16,549 nucleotides of DNA, taken from Actinomycetota bacterium. Lineage in GTDB: Bacteria; Actinomycetota; Actinomycetes; Nanopelagicales; Nanopelagicaceae. The translations under genes and the position numbers were made by a program. The notes under the pieces were generated by a model. It made no database searches. It saw nothing but the letters and a program-made list of their open reading frames with translations, and was not told the origin of the DNA. Positions 8,610 through 15,536 of the stretch are shown here, in pieces (within the stretch, counting starts at the first letter, position 1; each line of letters begins with the position of its first letter). The stretch covers positions 1 through 16,549 of the forward strand of contig WLDA01000005.1 in the NCBI GenBank assembly GCA_009705025.1. Direction: 5' to 3'.

Positions 8610-9722
8610 CTATTTGAGCGCGCCACAAGGATCTTCATCGGCTGTTCGTGTCTTGAATTTATCAACGATAGTTACTTTAGGAGTAGCAGATGAAGTAGCC
8701 GATGGTGATGGTGTGACCTCGTCAACAATCGGTAAATCATCGCGAAGTCTTTGAAATAGCTCTGGAGCAAGGACAGAATCCCATGTAACAACAGAACCTA
8801 GACCAGGCACTCGTGCATTGGCATTTCCTAGTGGAATTGTTAGCGTGCGAACTTTACCCGGAGAAAGATTCTTCAACTGCTTTGCAAGAGTTAGCAAATC
8901 ATCTTGATTCAGTGTTGAGTCCGTCTTTAAGCTTGCGATTGTCGCATTGAAAAAATTGACCATTTTTATTGGGTTGAGAAGAACTCCAGTACTTGTTGCT
9001 TTACGTAGCACAGCACTCATAAATTGTTGCTGACGTTGCATTCGCCCGAGGTCACCCATTCCATCAAAATCTCGGGTGCGAACATATTTTAGAGATTCAA
9101 TTCCATTGAGCGTATGTACTCCAGCTGGGAGCACAAGGTGACTATTTGGATCATCAATATCTCGCTTAGTACACACTTGAATTCCACCGATTGCATCTAC
9201 GATGCCAGCAAATCCTGCAAAACTGACTTCGATGTAGTGATCAATTTTAAGATTAGATTTCGCTTCAAAAGTTTGTATTAGTAATGGTGCGCCACCCCAT
9301 GCAAAGGCAGCATTTATTTTGGCTTGCGTGGCACCAATTTGTGATTTTCCGTCCATGCTCGCGTGTGCAGGAACAGTTACGAGTGAATCTCGCGGGATTG
9401 AAATAATCATTGCTTTATCGCGGGCTTTACTAATATGAACGAGAAGCATCGTGTCTGATCGAGCACCTGCAGCTGTTTTCGTACTACCTACGCGCAATAA
9501 TTTTTGTTGCTCTTTTGTCAATCCTTCTCGAGTATCAGAACCCACTAAGAGATAATTGAGAGCCTTAGATGTTTTTTCGGGGCGAGACTTCAACCCACTA
9601 AATACATCTATACGATCGATAGCTCCGCTGACTTGACCAAGTGCAAGCCATGAGAAAGTTGAAAGGAGAATGATGCCCACGGAGAGTGAGGTAATTATCC
9701 GAATCGGTCGCGTCGCTTTCAC
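8610..9722 (-). CDS. LCP (LytR-CpsA-Psr) family glycopolymer transferase
   Basis: Membrane-anchored, extracytoplasmic enzyme of the family that moves lipid-linked glycopolymers onto peptidoglycan (or arabinogalactan in mycobacteria). 370 aa. A single N-terminal membrane anchor spans about residues 9-28 after a short basic tail. The LCP domain shows LLVGSDTRE (58-66), the ARSDTMLL segment (87-94), SIPRDS (108-113), KINAAFAWGG, YVRTRDFDGMGDLGRMQRQQQF (a conserved Arg-rich active-site region, ~214-235), then an extracellular tail that ends in a Ser/Thr/Pro-rich linker (TPSPSATSSATP). GTG at 9722 is supported by TACGCT-N6 immediately upstream. It diverges from the glycosyltransferase gene and sits beside ugd and an ABC polysaccharide exporter, so attachment of that polymer to the wall is its likely job. 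Which polymer is unknown. Confidence 0.92.
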   Translation of the reverse strand: MKATRPIRIITSLSVGIILLSTFSWLALGQVSGAIDRIDVFSGLKSRPEKTSKALNYLLVGSDTREGLTKEQQKLLRVGSTKTAAGARSDTMLLVHISKARDKAMIISIPRDSLVTVPAHASMDGKSQIGATQAKINAAFAWGGAPLLIQTFEAKSNLKIDHYIEVSFAGFAGIVDAIGGIQVCTKRDIDDPNSHLVLPAGVHTLNGIESLKYVRTRDFDGMGDLGRMQRQQQFMSAVLRKATSTGVLLNPIKMVNFFNATIASLKTDSTLNQDDLLTLAKQLKNLSPGKVRTLTIPLGNANARVPGLGSVVTWDSVLAPELFQRLRDDLPIVDEVTPSPSATSSATPKVTIVDKFKTRTADEDPCGALK

Positions 9723-9728
9723 AGGGAG

Positions 9729-9734
9729 AGCGTA
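9729..9734 (-). promoter_or_regulatory. Candidate leaderless -10 box for the LCP gene
   Basis: Minus-strand TACGCT, six bases (CTCCCT), then the GTG start at 9722. No Shine-Dalgarno is present. It lies 9 bp from the oppositely directed box of the glycosyltransferase gene. Confidence 0.5.
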
Positions 9735-9743
9735 CTTGGACGA

Positions 9744-9749
9744 TACGGT
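9744..9749 (+). promoter_or_regulatory. Candidate -10 box for the glycosyltransferase gene
   Basis: TACGGT, identical to the birA box, followed by nine bases and ATG 9759. The longer spacing would leave a leader of only a few bases. GGAGGGG lies only 2 nt before the ATG, close for a Shine-Dalgarno, so the initiation mode is ambiguous. Confidence 0.4.
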
Positions 9750-9758
9750 GGAGGGGTT

Positions 9759-10760
9759 ATGACGACATCAGCAAATGAGTTATATGGCTCACCGAAGCGC
9801 CAGATATCTATCATTCTGCCAGTTCTCAATGAAGCAGATCATCTTGAAGAGTCAATTCATTCGATACTTTCACAGGACTACTCAGGAGATATCGAAATAA
9901 TTCTTGCCGTTGGGCCATCACATGATGGAACAGAAAAAATTGCACATGATCTCGCAAGAAATAATCCACAGATTGTCATTGTAGATAACCCAAGCGGACG
10001 TACCGCTAGTGCTCTAAATCTTGCAATAGCAGCCACCAAGTATTCAATCATTGTTCGAGTCGATGGCCATTCACAGATACCTAAGAATTATCTGACTCTT
10101 GTTTCATCAATCCTTGAAGAAACAGGAGCAGTAAATGTTGGTGGAGTTATGGATGCGCAAGGTCGTACTCTTTTCGAACGAGGTGTCGCACGTGCAATGA
10201 AGAGCGCACTTGGTGTCGGTGCTTCACGCTTTCATACCGGCGGTGCTGCAGGAGAGGTGGACACTGTTTATCTTGGAGCATTTAGAAAAGAAGCATTACT
10301 TGCAGCTGGCGGCTTTGATGAAAGATTTACGCGAGCACAAGATTGGGAGCTAAATTTTAGGTTACGAAGTGCTGGAGGAATAATCTATTTCGACCCTCGC
10401 CTTGTTGTTACGTACAGGCCTCGCCCTACAGTGATGGCGCTTGCGAAACAATATTTTAATTATGGACGTTGGCGCAGAGTTGTTTCACGCACTCATCAAG
10501 GAACAATAAGTTATCGCTATCTTGCGCCCCCAATTGCAGTTCTTGGAAGTGCGCTTTCAATTCTGATGAGTTTATTGCTATCAACAATCTTTATTATTCC
10601 GCTCGCGATTTACCTGACCTTTATTTTGCTTGCATCATTTCGAATTGCTCGTTCTCTGGGAGAGATCATCTGCATGCCACTTATTTTGCTGACGATGCAT
10701 ATGTCATGGGGCATGGGATTCATTACTTCACCTAAATCACTTGCCCCTAAGGCCAAGTAA
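9759..10760 (+). CDS. Glycosyltransferase family 2, ExoA-like
   Basis: Inverting glycosyltransferase of the GT-A fold, probably acting at the inner membrane face on a lipid-linked glycan. 333 aa. Motifs: ISIILPVLNEADHLEESI (16-33) at the domain start, VGPSHDGT (51-58), RVDGHSQIP (100-108), where Asp-x-His takes the place of the DxD metal motif as in ExoA-type enzymes, HTGGAAG, and the acceptor motif QDWELNFR (194-201). From about residue 250 there are two or three hydrophobic membrane segments, typical of the ExoA (succinoglycan glucosyltransferase) group. It diverges from the LCP gene over 36 bp and precedes an ABC exporter by 38 bp in the same direction. The sugar donor is unknown; UDP-glucuronate from the neighbouring dehydrogenase, or UDP-glucose, are possibilities only. 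Confidence 0.9.
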   Translation: MTTSANELYGSPKRQISIILPVLNEADHLEESIHSILSQDYSGDIEIILAVGPSHDGTEKIAHDLARNNPQIVIVDNPSGRTASALNLAIAATKYSIIVRVDGHSQIPKNYLTLVSSILEETGAVNVGGVMDAQGRTLFERGVARAMKSALGVGASRFHTGGAAGEVDTVYLGAFRKEALLAAGGFDERFTRAQDWELNFRLRSAGGIIYFDPRLVVTYRPRPTVMALAKQYFNYGRWRRVVSRTHQGTISYRYLAPPIAVLGSALSILMSLLLSTIFIIPLAIYLTFILLASFRIARSLGEIICMPLILLTMHMSWGMGFITSPKSLAPKAK

Positions 10761-10771
10761 TACATATCTAA

Positions 10772-10788
10772 TTGCCTCGCTGAGGTAA
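10772..10788 (+). repeat. Inverted repeat overlapping the exporter -10 region
   Basis: TTGCCTC-GCT-GAGGTAA: seven-base arms with one G-U (T opposite G) position and a three-base loop. It lies between the glycosyltransferase stop and the ABC permease, and its right arm shares TAA with the TAACCT box. It could be an operator dyad or a weak terminator for the upstream gene; the following tract (CCTTTC) is poor for a terminator. Confidence 0.4.
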
Positions 10789-10791
10789 CCT
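10786..10791 (+). promoter_or_regulatory. Candidate leaderless -10 box for the ABC exporter
   Basis: TAACCT, seven bases, then ATG 10799. No Shine-Dalgarno lies at a usable distance; the only GAGG is 13 nt or more upstream, inside the inverted repeat. Confidence 0.45.
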
Positions 10792-10798
10792 TTCATCT

Positions 10799-11626
10799 AT
10801 GAGCGCCCCACTTCAAGTCTACGAACCGTTCCGTGCGGGACTTCCGCCACTCGGTCGTTATTGGAAGTCACTGTGGGCACGTCGAACTTTTATTTCTCAA
10901 TATTCGAAATCTGAATTACGGGAGCAACATTTTGATTCAGTCTTTGGGCAGTTATGGCTAGTTCTCAACCCTCTATTGCTCTCTGCAGTCTATTTTTTAT
11001 TGATAGTTATCATTGGTGGAAGCAGTGATTCAACTCGCTATGGTCACCTCACTGCGAGCCTTTTTCTATTTTATTTAGTAAGTAATAGCCTCACCGGCGG
11101 CGTCAAATCTGTTACAGCTGGACAACGCCTAATTCTCAACACTGCATTCCCACGCATCATGCTTCCAATTTCGGCGACAATAATTGCGCTCTTCAAATTC
11201 TTGCCCACACTCTTCGTTTTTCTCGTCATGAGAACGATCATCGGCCTTCCATTTGGATGGGAGATGCTCTGGGCGATCCCAGTATTTTTCATTGCGCTAC
11301 TTTTTTCATTGGGAGTCGCAATCACAATCTCATGTGTGAATGTCTACTTCCGCGATATCGCGAGTTTCCTACCGTATATGACGCGAACGCTGCTCTATCT
11401 TTCACCGATACTTTATGAAGCTTCAAGTTTGTCGCCAAAATTGCGTGCTTTAGAAGTTTTTAATCCTCTGTTTCCTATTTTGGATTCTTGGTCTCAAGCA
11501 GTAGTCCATTCACAAGTTCCCTCAACAGCTAGTTTGCTGCAAGGTCTTGCTTGGGCGTTGGGGATTTTCTTTATTGGAACATATTTCTTCCTTTCTAGGG
11601 AGCGTGAATTTGCCGTCCGTCTCTAA
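10799..11626 (+). CDS. ABC-2 type polysaccharide exporter permease
   Basis: Integral membrane subunit of a Wzm/TagG-type exporter that moves lipid-linked polysaccharide across the cytoplasmic membrane. 275 aa, typical. The amphipathic N-terminus with LREQHFDSVFGQLWLVLNPL matches the conserved 'R-Y-x-S-x-L-G-x-x-W-x-x-L-x-P' entry to the first membrane span. About six hydrophobic segments follow (for example LLLSAVYFLLIVIIGG, FLFYLVSNSL, LFKFLPTLFVFLVM, AIPVFFIALLFSLGVAI, LLYLSPILYE and ALGIFFIGTYFFLS), ending in a short basic tail. The downstream ATPase starts inside its last codons, so the two are translationally coupled subunits of one transporter. The substrate is inferred to be the glycan built by the neighbouring glycosyltransferase. 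Confidence 0.92.
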   Translation: MSAPLQVYEPFRAGLPPLGRYWKSLWARRTFISQYSKSELREQHFDSVFGQLWLVLNPLLLSAVYFLLIVIIGGSSDSTRYGHLTASLFLFYLVSNSLTGGVKSVTAGQRLILNTAFPRIMLPISATIIALFKFLPTLFVFLVMRTIIGLPFGWEMLWAIPVFFIALLFSLGVAITISCVNVYFRDIASFLPYMTRTLLYLSPILYEASSLSPKLRALEVFNPLFPILDSWSQAVVHSQVPSTASLLQGLAWALGIFFIGTYFFLSREREFAVRL

Positions 11627-12404
11627 CGCACCATTAGCGACTAATGAAGTTGCGGTCTCAGTTCGCAATCTTGGTCTTACATATACAACTGCAATCGATC
11701 GCAGACCAACACTAAAAGCGCGTTTAAAAAGCTTTGGTGGAAAACAAACAAGAACTATTCGAGCACTCGATGAAGTAAATCTCGATGTTGAGTATGGCCA
11801 AGTATTAGGAGTAATCGGCACTAACGGTGCTGGAAAATCTTCACTAATGCGCGTCATTGCTGGAATATTGCCACCATCACAAGGGCGCGTTGAAGTCTAT
11901 GGAAGCGTGAGCACACTCCTTGCTTTAGGAGTTGGATTCAATCCTGCTATGTCAGGTCGAGACAATGTTTTTCTTGGAGGACTTGCAGCTGGCATGAGTC
12001 GCGAACAGATTGAAGAACATTTCGAAGAAATTGCAGATTTCTCTGAGTTGGGTGAAGCAATAGATTCTCCGATGCGTACCTATTCATCTGGAATGTATGC
12101 TCGCTTAGCTTTTTCGGTTGCAGCAACAGTTCGCCCAGACATTCTCATCGTCGATGAAGCACTGAGTACTGGAGATGCAAAGTTTAAAGAGAAAAGCTTC
12201 AACAGAATAAAGGAATTACGCAGTGATGATCGCGCACTTATTTTAGTAAGTCATGCAATGGGTACGTTACGCGAGGTTTGTAATGATGTCGCGTGGTTAC
12301 ACAAGGGCAAGCTAATCCAGCGCGGTGAGCCAAATACCGTAATTGATGCGTATCAAGAGTTTCTTCATGTCGGAAAGAGCGCAGCTGTCGATGAGGATCT
12401 CTAA
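11610..12404 (+). CDS. ABC exporter ATPase (Wzt/TagH type, no carbohydrate-binding tail)
   Basis: Nucleotide-binding subunit that powers the permease encoded just upstream. About 264 aa. Motifs: VRNLGLTYTTA and LKARLKSF, typical of O-antigen/teichoic-acid exporters, Walker A GTNGAGKSS, Q-loop region LLALGVGFNPAMSG, ABC signature YSSGMYARLAF, Walker B ILIVDEALSTGD and H-loop SHAMG. It ends soon after the core domain, so it lacks the C-terminal carbohydrate-binding domain of some Wzt proteins. Start: the frame is open upstream inside the permease, but TTG 11610 has AGGGAG 7 nt before it; GTG 11604 is an alternative with only 1 nt of spacing. Either way it overlaps the permease 3' end. The SpoIID-domain gene begins 14 nt before its stop. 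Confidence 0.92.
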   Translation: MPSVSNAPLATNEVAVSVRNLGLTYTTAIDRRPTLKARLKSFGGKQTRTIRALDEVNLDVEYGQVLGVIGTNGAGKSSLMRVIAGILPPSQGRVEVYGSVSTLLALGVGFNPAMSGRDNVFLGGLAAGMSREQIEEHFEEIADFSELGEAIDSPMRTYSSGMYARLAFSVAATVRPDILIVDEALSTGDAKFKEKSFNRIKELRSDDRALILVSHAMGTLREVCNDVAWLHKGKLIQRGEPNTVIDAYQEFLHVGKSAAVDEDL

Positions 12405-13614
12405 GAGCCTTATAGCAATTCTTTTTCTTCAACTATTTATTCCGCAAGCCCATGCAAATGAAATTCCTACTTCATTTTCGTTTCAAGGTTCTGGCTATGG
12501 CCATGGTGTTGGCATGAGTCAAATAGGTGCACGAGCGATGGCTCTCGCTGGCGAAAGTCCACTTTCAATTCTTAGGTATTACTACTCTGGTGTTGAAATT
12601 GAATCATTACCTGATACACAAACGCTTCGAGTAAATATCGGACACTTACTCAAAAACATAAAACTAGGAACGTCAACACCTAATTCAACAATAAGCGCAT
12701 TTATTTCAAATGATAAAGCTGTAGCGCAGTTGCCATCTAAGAGTTCATTTTCATTTTCAATTTCAGGTTCTCAAATTTCACTAATGTCAGTCACAGGCAA
12801 AAAAAGTCACGTGATAACTCGTAACAGAGAATTCACAATCAGATGGAGTGGCGAAAGTGCGACTGTTTCAGTAACAGATACAAAAGGAACCATGAAATAT
12901 AGATATGGTCAGATTCAATTGAAGTCAGTGCGTACTAAAGATGGAAAATATTTCATAGAAGCCACCAACTCATTGCGCCTTCATGATGAATATTTATATG
13001 GAATTGGCGAAGTGCCGTCATCCTGGCCTGCTGCCGCGCTACAGGCACAAGCGATTGCTTCCCGCACATATGCATTGAGCAAGGCTGGAGTTATAAAGAG
13101 CGCATGCGATTGCAATCTATACGGTTCAATTTCTGATCAAAGTTTTATTGGTTATGCCAAAGAGAGCGAACCGCTTTATGGAAAATTATGGAGGGAAGCC
13201 GTAGACGCAACCATGTCGAGTGAATCCACTGGCCTTGCAATCACAATGCAAGGTGAGCCAATAACTTCATATTTCACATCTTCTACAGGTGGCCAAACTG
13301 AATCAGCAATAAACGCTTGGGGCAGTGATCGCCAATTTGCTCTCAGCGTTCCTGATTCTTCAAGTGCCGATATCACCCTCAATCCCCGCTATGCACAATG
13401 GAATCGTGTGGTTTCTCAAGAAGTTATTGCTTTAGCATTTCTACTTCCCGATGTAGCAACGTTAGAAATTGTGAGTAGAAATTCAACTGGAACAGTTGGG
13501 ATGATCAAAGCAGTTTCGAGTGCAGGAGTTGAAGTTGTTTTACGAGGTGAAACTTTTAGAAGTCGAACAAAGATTCCATCTGCTTGGTTTGAATTAGTCA
13601 GCGTGCAGAACTGA
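12391..13614 (+). CDS. Secreted SpoIID/LytB domain protein
   Basis: Probable extracellular peptidoglycan-active protein; SpoIID of Bacillus is a lytic transglycosylase, and actinobacterial homologues are little studied. 407 aa. The N-terminus is a signal peptide (basic start, hydrophobic [11 protein letters not shown], then PQAHANE with a likely cut after AHA). Then come [19 protein letters not shown] (~32-50), the actinobacterial N-terminal version of the GHGVGMSQ motif, and in the middle [20 protein letters not shown] followed by [18 protein letters not shown] aligns with the SpoIID P-S-E-M-P segment, so the catalytic Glu seems kept, with a two-residue shortening before it. ACDCNLYG and [15 protein letters not shown] complete the domain. 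ATG 12391 overlaps the exporter ATPase by 14 nt and gives a clean signal peptide. Its 3' end overlaps dapD by 21 bp. Confidence 0.9.
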   Translation: MRISKSLIAILFLQLFIPQAHANEIPTSFSFQGSGYGHGVGMSQIGARAMALAGESPLSILRYYYSGVEIESLPDTQTLRVNIGHLLKNIKLGTSTPNSTISAFISNDKAVAQLPSKSSFSFSISGSQISLMSVTGKKSHVITRNREFTIRWSGESATVSVTDTKGTMKYRYGQIQLKSVRTKDGKYFIEATNSLRLHDEYLYGIGEVPSSWPAAALQAQAIASRTYALSKAGVIKSACDCNLYGSISDQSFIGYAKESEPLYGKLWREAVDATMSSESTGLAITMQGEPITSYFTSSTGGQTESAINAWGSDRQFALSVPDSSSADITLNPRYAQWNRVVSQEVIALAFLLPDVATLEIVSRNSTGTVGMIKAVSSAGVEVVLRGETFRSRTKIPSAWFELVSVQN

Positions 13615-14508
13615 GTTGAGTCCACCCCAAGAACCGGTACGCAGAATTACTTCCAGGCAACCATCTTGAGAGTTTCGACGAAACAATAAATTATTAGCAC
13701 CAGAGAGAGTCCCAGCTTTCACAATCTCGCCATCAGGAAGTCGAACTTTGGCTGCAGCAGTGATGTATGTACCTGCTTCGATGACGCAGTTTTCTCCAAG
13801 TGAAATTCCAAGCCCTGAGTTAGCCCCAAGCAAACATTTCTTTCCTATTGAAATTACTTGTTTTCCGCCACCGCTAAGTGTGCCCATAATTGATGCACCG
13901 CCACCGATATCGCTGCCATCATCGACTACAACTCCAGCTGAAATACGTCCTTCAACCATAGAAGTTCCCAGTGTTCCTGCGTTGAAGTTTACAAATCCTT
14001 CATGCATCACAGTTGTGCCGTGTGCAAGATGTGCGCCAAGTCGAACCCGATCTGCATCCGCAATTCGCACACCACTTGGAATAACGTAATCAACCATGCG
14101 TGGGAATTTATCGATTCCAAATACATTCACATTGCCATATGCAGCTTTGAGTTTTGCGCGAGTTAGCTCAAAACCATCCACAGCGCACGGACCATATGAA
14201 GTCCACACGACATTGTTGAGAATTCCAAAAATTCCATCGAGGTTTAGGCCATGTGGTTTTACAAGGCGATGTGAGAGTAAATGGAGTCGAAGATATGCAT
14301 CACTTACATTTGCTGGAGCTTTATCTAAATCAATCTCAATACTTACAAGTTCTTTTGAAACTCCGCGAATCGCATCAATGCCAACTAGCGCTTGTAGATC
14401 GGATGGAACTGCAGAAAGGCCACCAAGAGTTGGTAGCGGAAACCATGTATCGAGAACGACTCCACCGGCAATTGTCGCTATTCCGTGGCCTGATGCTTGC
14501 ATACTCAT
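13594..14508 (-). CDS. dapD: Tetrahydrodipicolinate N-succinyltransferase, actinobacterial type
   Basis: Succinyl-CoA-dependent acylation of tetrahydrodipicolinate in the lysine/meso-diaminopimelate pathway, which also supplies peptidoglycan. 304 aa, close to the ~317 aa of the mycobacterial enzyme. The N-terminal domain has [13 protein letters not shown]; the C-terminal left-handed beta helix shows hexapeptide repeats from about residue 147, with [44 protein letters not shown] and [14 protein letters not shown]; it ends [12 protein letters not shown] and [12 protein letters not shown] 14508 is chosen over ATG 14502 because TAGGCT-N6 lies directly before it. It converges with the SpoIID gene, overlapping by 21 bp, and diverges from the LOG gene over 30 bp. 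dapE, its divergent neighbour in M. tuberculosis as I recall, is not beside it here. Confidence 0.95.
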   Translation of the reverse strand: MSMQASGHGIATIAGGVVLDTWFPLPTLGGLSAVPSDLQALVGIDAIRGVSKELVSIEIDLDKAPANVSDAYLRLHLLSHRLVKPHGLNLDGIFGILNNVVWTSYGPCAVDGFELTRAKLKAAYGNVNVFGIDKFPRMVDYVIPSGVRIADADRVRLGAHLAHGTTVMHEGFVNFNAGTLGTSMVEGRISAGVVVDDGSDIGGGASIMGTLSGGGKQVISIGKKCLLGANSGLGISLGENCVIEAGTYITAAAKVRLPDGEIVKAGTLSGANNLLFRRNSQDGCLEVILRTGSWGGLNSVLHAD

Positions 14509-14514
14509 AAGCCA

Positions 14515-14520
14515 AGCCTA
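14515..14520 (-). promoter_or_regulatory. Candidate leaderless -10 box for dapD
   Basis: Minus-strand TAGGCT, six bases (TGGCTT), then ATG 14508. No Shine-Dalgarno is seen. Back to back with the LOG-gene box at 14526-14531. Confidence 0.55.
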
Positions 14521-14525
14521 ACCCC

Positions 14526-14531
14526 TATTCT
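14526..14531 (+). promoter_or_regulatory. Candidate leaderless -10 box for the LOG-family gene
   Basis: TATTCT, seven bases (TCTTCTC), then ATG 14539. There is no purine-rich Shine-Dalgarno between box and start; the spacer is all pyrimidine. Confidence 0.5.
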
Positions 14532-14538
14532 TCTTCTC

Positions 14539-15069
14539 ATGCGTATCGCCGTCTTTTGCTCCTCATCACCGACTATCGATAACAAATATGTCGAGCTGGC
14601 ATATGAACTGGGTGCGGCCATTGGTGAAAAGAATTGGGAACTCGTCACAGGTGGCGGTCATATTTCAATGATGGGAGCAGTGGCGCGCGGTGCTAGAGAG
14701 AAGTCAGGAAAGACTATTGGCGTAATTCCACAAGCACTAGTCGATATTGAATTTGCGGATCACGATAGCGATGAATTACATATCGTCGAAACTATGGGTG
14801 AGCGAAAGGCAATGATTACAGATATTTCAGAAGCCTTTATAACCTTGCCGGGTGGGGCGGGAACTCTTGAAGAATTCTTTGAAATTTGGGTTGGCCGGTA
14901 TTTGAAATTTCATAATAAGCCAGTAATTATCTTAGATCCTTTTGGCTTGTACTCACCGCTACATGAATTGATTAATCATCTTGAATCTGAAAACTTTATA
15001 AAGCCAGGAATGCGCGAACTCGTAACATGGTGCACAACTGTTGAGCAAGCTATTGCAGCGTGTGCATAG
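14539..15069 (+). CDS. LOG-family nucleoside 5'-monophosphate phosphoribohydrolase (TIGR00730)
   Basis: Rossmann-fold enzyme of the 'Lonely Guy' / YgdH family, which cleaves ribose-5-phosphate from cytokinin nucleotides or, in many bacteria, from AMP-like nucleotides. 176 aa. Motifs: MRIAVFCSSSP at the N-terminus, VTGGGHISMMGAVARGA (nucleotide loop), VIPQAL, the MGERKAMI segment with conserved Arg-Lys, and the diagnostic PGGAGTLEEFFEIW with its catalytic Glu. The frame extends 14 codons upstream into the divergent dapD start; ATG 14539 gives the family N-terminus and fits the TATTCT box. The dapD neighbourhood with this gene and DUF3117 nearby resembles M. tuberculosis Rv1201c-Rv1205-Rv1211 (recalled, not searched). 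An SRPBCC gene follows directly. The true substrate is not readable from sequence. Confidence 0.93.
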   Translation: MRIAVFCSSSPTIDNKYVELAYELGAAIGEKNWELVTGGGHISMMGAVARGAREKSGKTIGVIPQALVDIEFADHDSDELHIVETMGERKAMITDISEAFITLPGGAGTLEEFFEIWVGRYLKFHNKPVIILDPFGLYSPLHELINHLESENFIKPGMRELVTWCTTVEQAIAACA

Positions 15070-15525
15070 ATGAATAACTCACTAGCCATTACCGTCAAAC
15101 TTCCCGTCTCAATCGATACAGCATGGGCTGCAATTCAAGATTGGGAATCACAAAGTAATTGGATGTTGCTCACTAAAGTCTGGGTCACATCGCAAATCAG
15201 AGAAGGTATCGGTACGGAAATTGAAGCATTCACCGGACTTATTCCGAGTAAGAAATTTTTTGGGATAATGGATTCAATGCGCGTTACGCAATGGAATCCG
15301 CCGCACTCTTGTGAAGTTTTGCATACAGGAAAAATAATTAAGGGCACGGGTCTATTTCGACTTGAAGAGATCAATGAGAAAGAAACACTTTTCCATTGGT
15401 CAGAGATTGTGATTGCACCGCGAGCGCTCTTCTTGCTCACCCTTCCAGGCTTGTATCTCGGCGTAAGAATCTCTTTGAGCAGGTTTGCACGAGCCCTTGT
15501 AGGAACTGGCACACCAGGCGAGTAA
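15070..15525 (+). CDS. SRPBCC (START-like/polyketide cyclase) family protein
   Basis: Member of the hydrophobic-ligand-binding SRPBCC superfamily; specific function unknown. 151 aa. Supporting pattern: an N-terminal beta strand LAITVKLPVSIDTAWAAIQD, then WESQSNWM (the 'helix-grip' opening common to polyketide cyclase/dehydrase-like proteins), G-x-x-IEAFTGL, the strand pair VTQWNPPHSCEVLHTG and KGTGLFRLEE, FHWSEIVIAP, and a long C-terminal helix GVRISLSRFARALV. The ATG follows the stop of the LOG gene with no gap (TAG-ATG) and has no Shine-Dalgarno, so translation is probably coupled to it. It could bind a lipid or isoprenoid, but nothing in the window identifies a ligand. Confidence 0.8.
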   Translation: MNNSLAITVKLPVSIDTAWAAIQDWESQSNWMLLTKVWVTSQIREGIGTEIEAFTGLIPSKKFFGIMDSMRVTQWNPPHSCEVLHTGKIIKGTGLFRLEEINEKETLFHWSEIVIAPRALFLLTLPGLYLGVRISLSRFARALVGTGTPGE

Positions 15526-15528
15526 TCT
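15523..15528 (+). promoter_or_regulatory. Candidate -10 box for the sigma region 4-like gene
   Basis: TAATCT begins at the stop codon of the SRPBCC gene and ends 8 nt before ATG 15537. No Shine-Dalgarno is present. TTGTAG at 15498-15503 is a weak possible -35 with 19-bp spacing. Confidence 0.3.
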
Positions 15529-15536
15529 CATCCATT

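Noticed and set aside
12343..12390. Longer SpoIID start at 12343
   Set aside because: It would put 16 charged residues ahead of a clear signal peptide and extend the overlap with the ATPase gene.
11604..12404. Possible frameshift or fusion among permease, ATPase and SpoIID genes, suggested by long overlapping open frames
   Set aside because: Each protein is full length with intact ends; overlaps of 17-23 nt and 14 nt are normal coupling.
13748..14521. Plus-strand open frames opposite dapD, rich in Pro and Ser
   Set aside because: They mirror the hexapeptide-repeat codons of dapD on the other strand; repeat-driven shadow frames.
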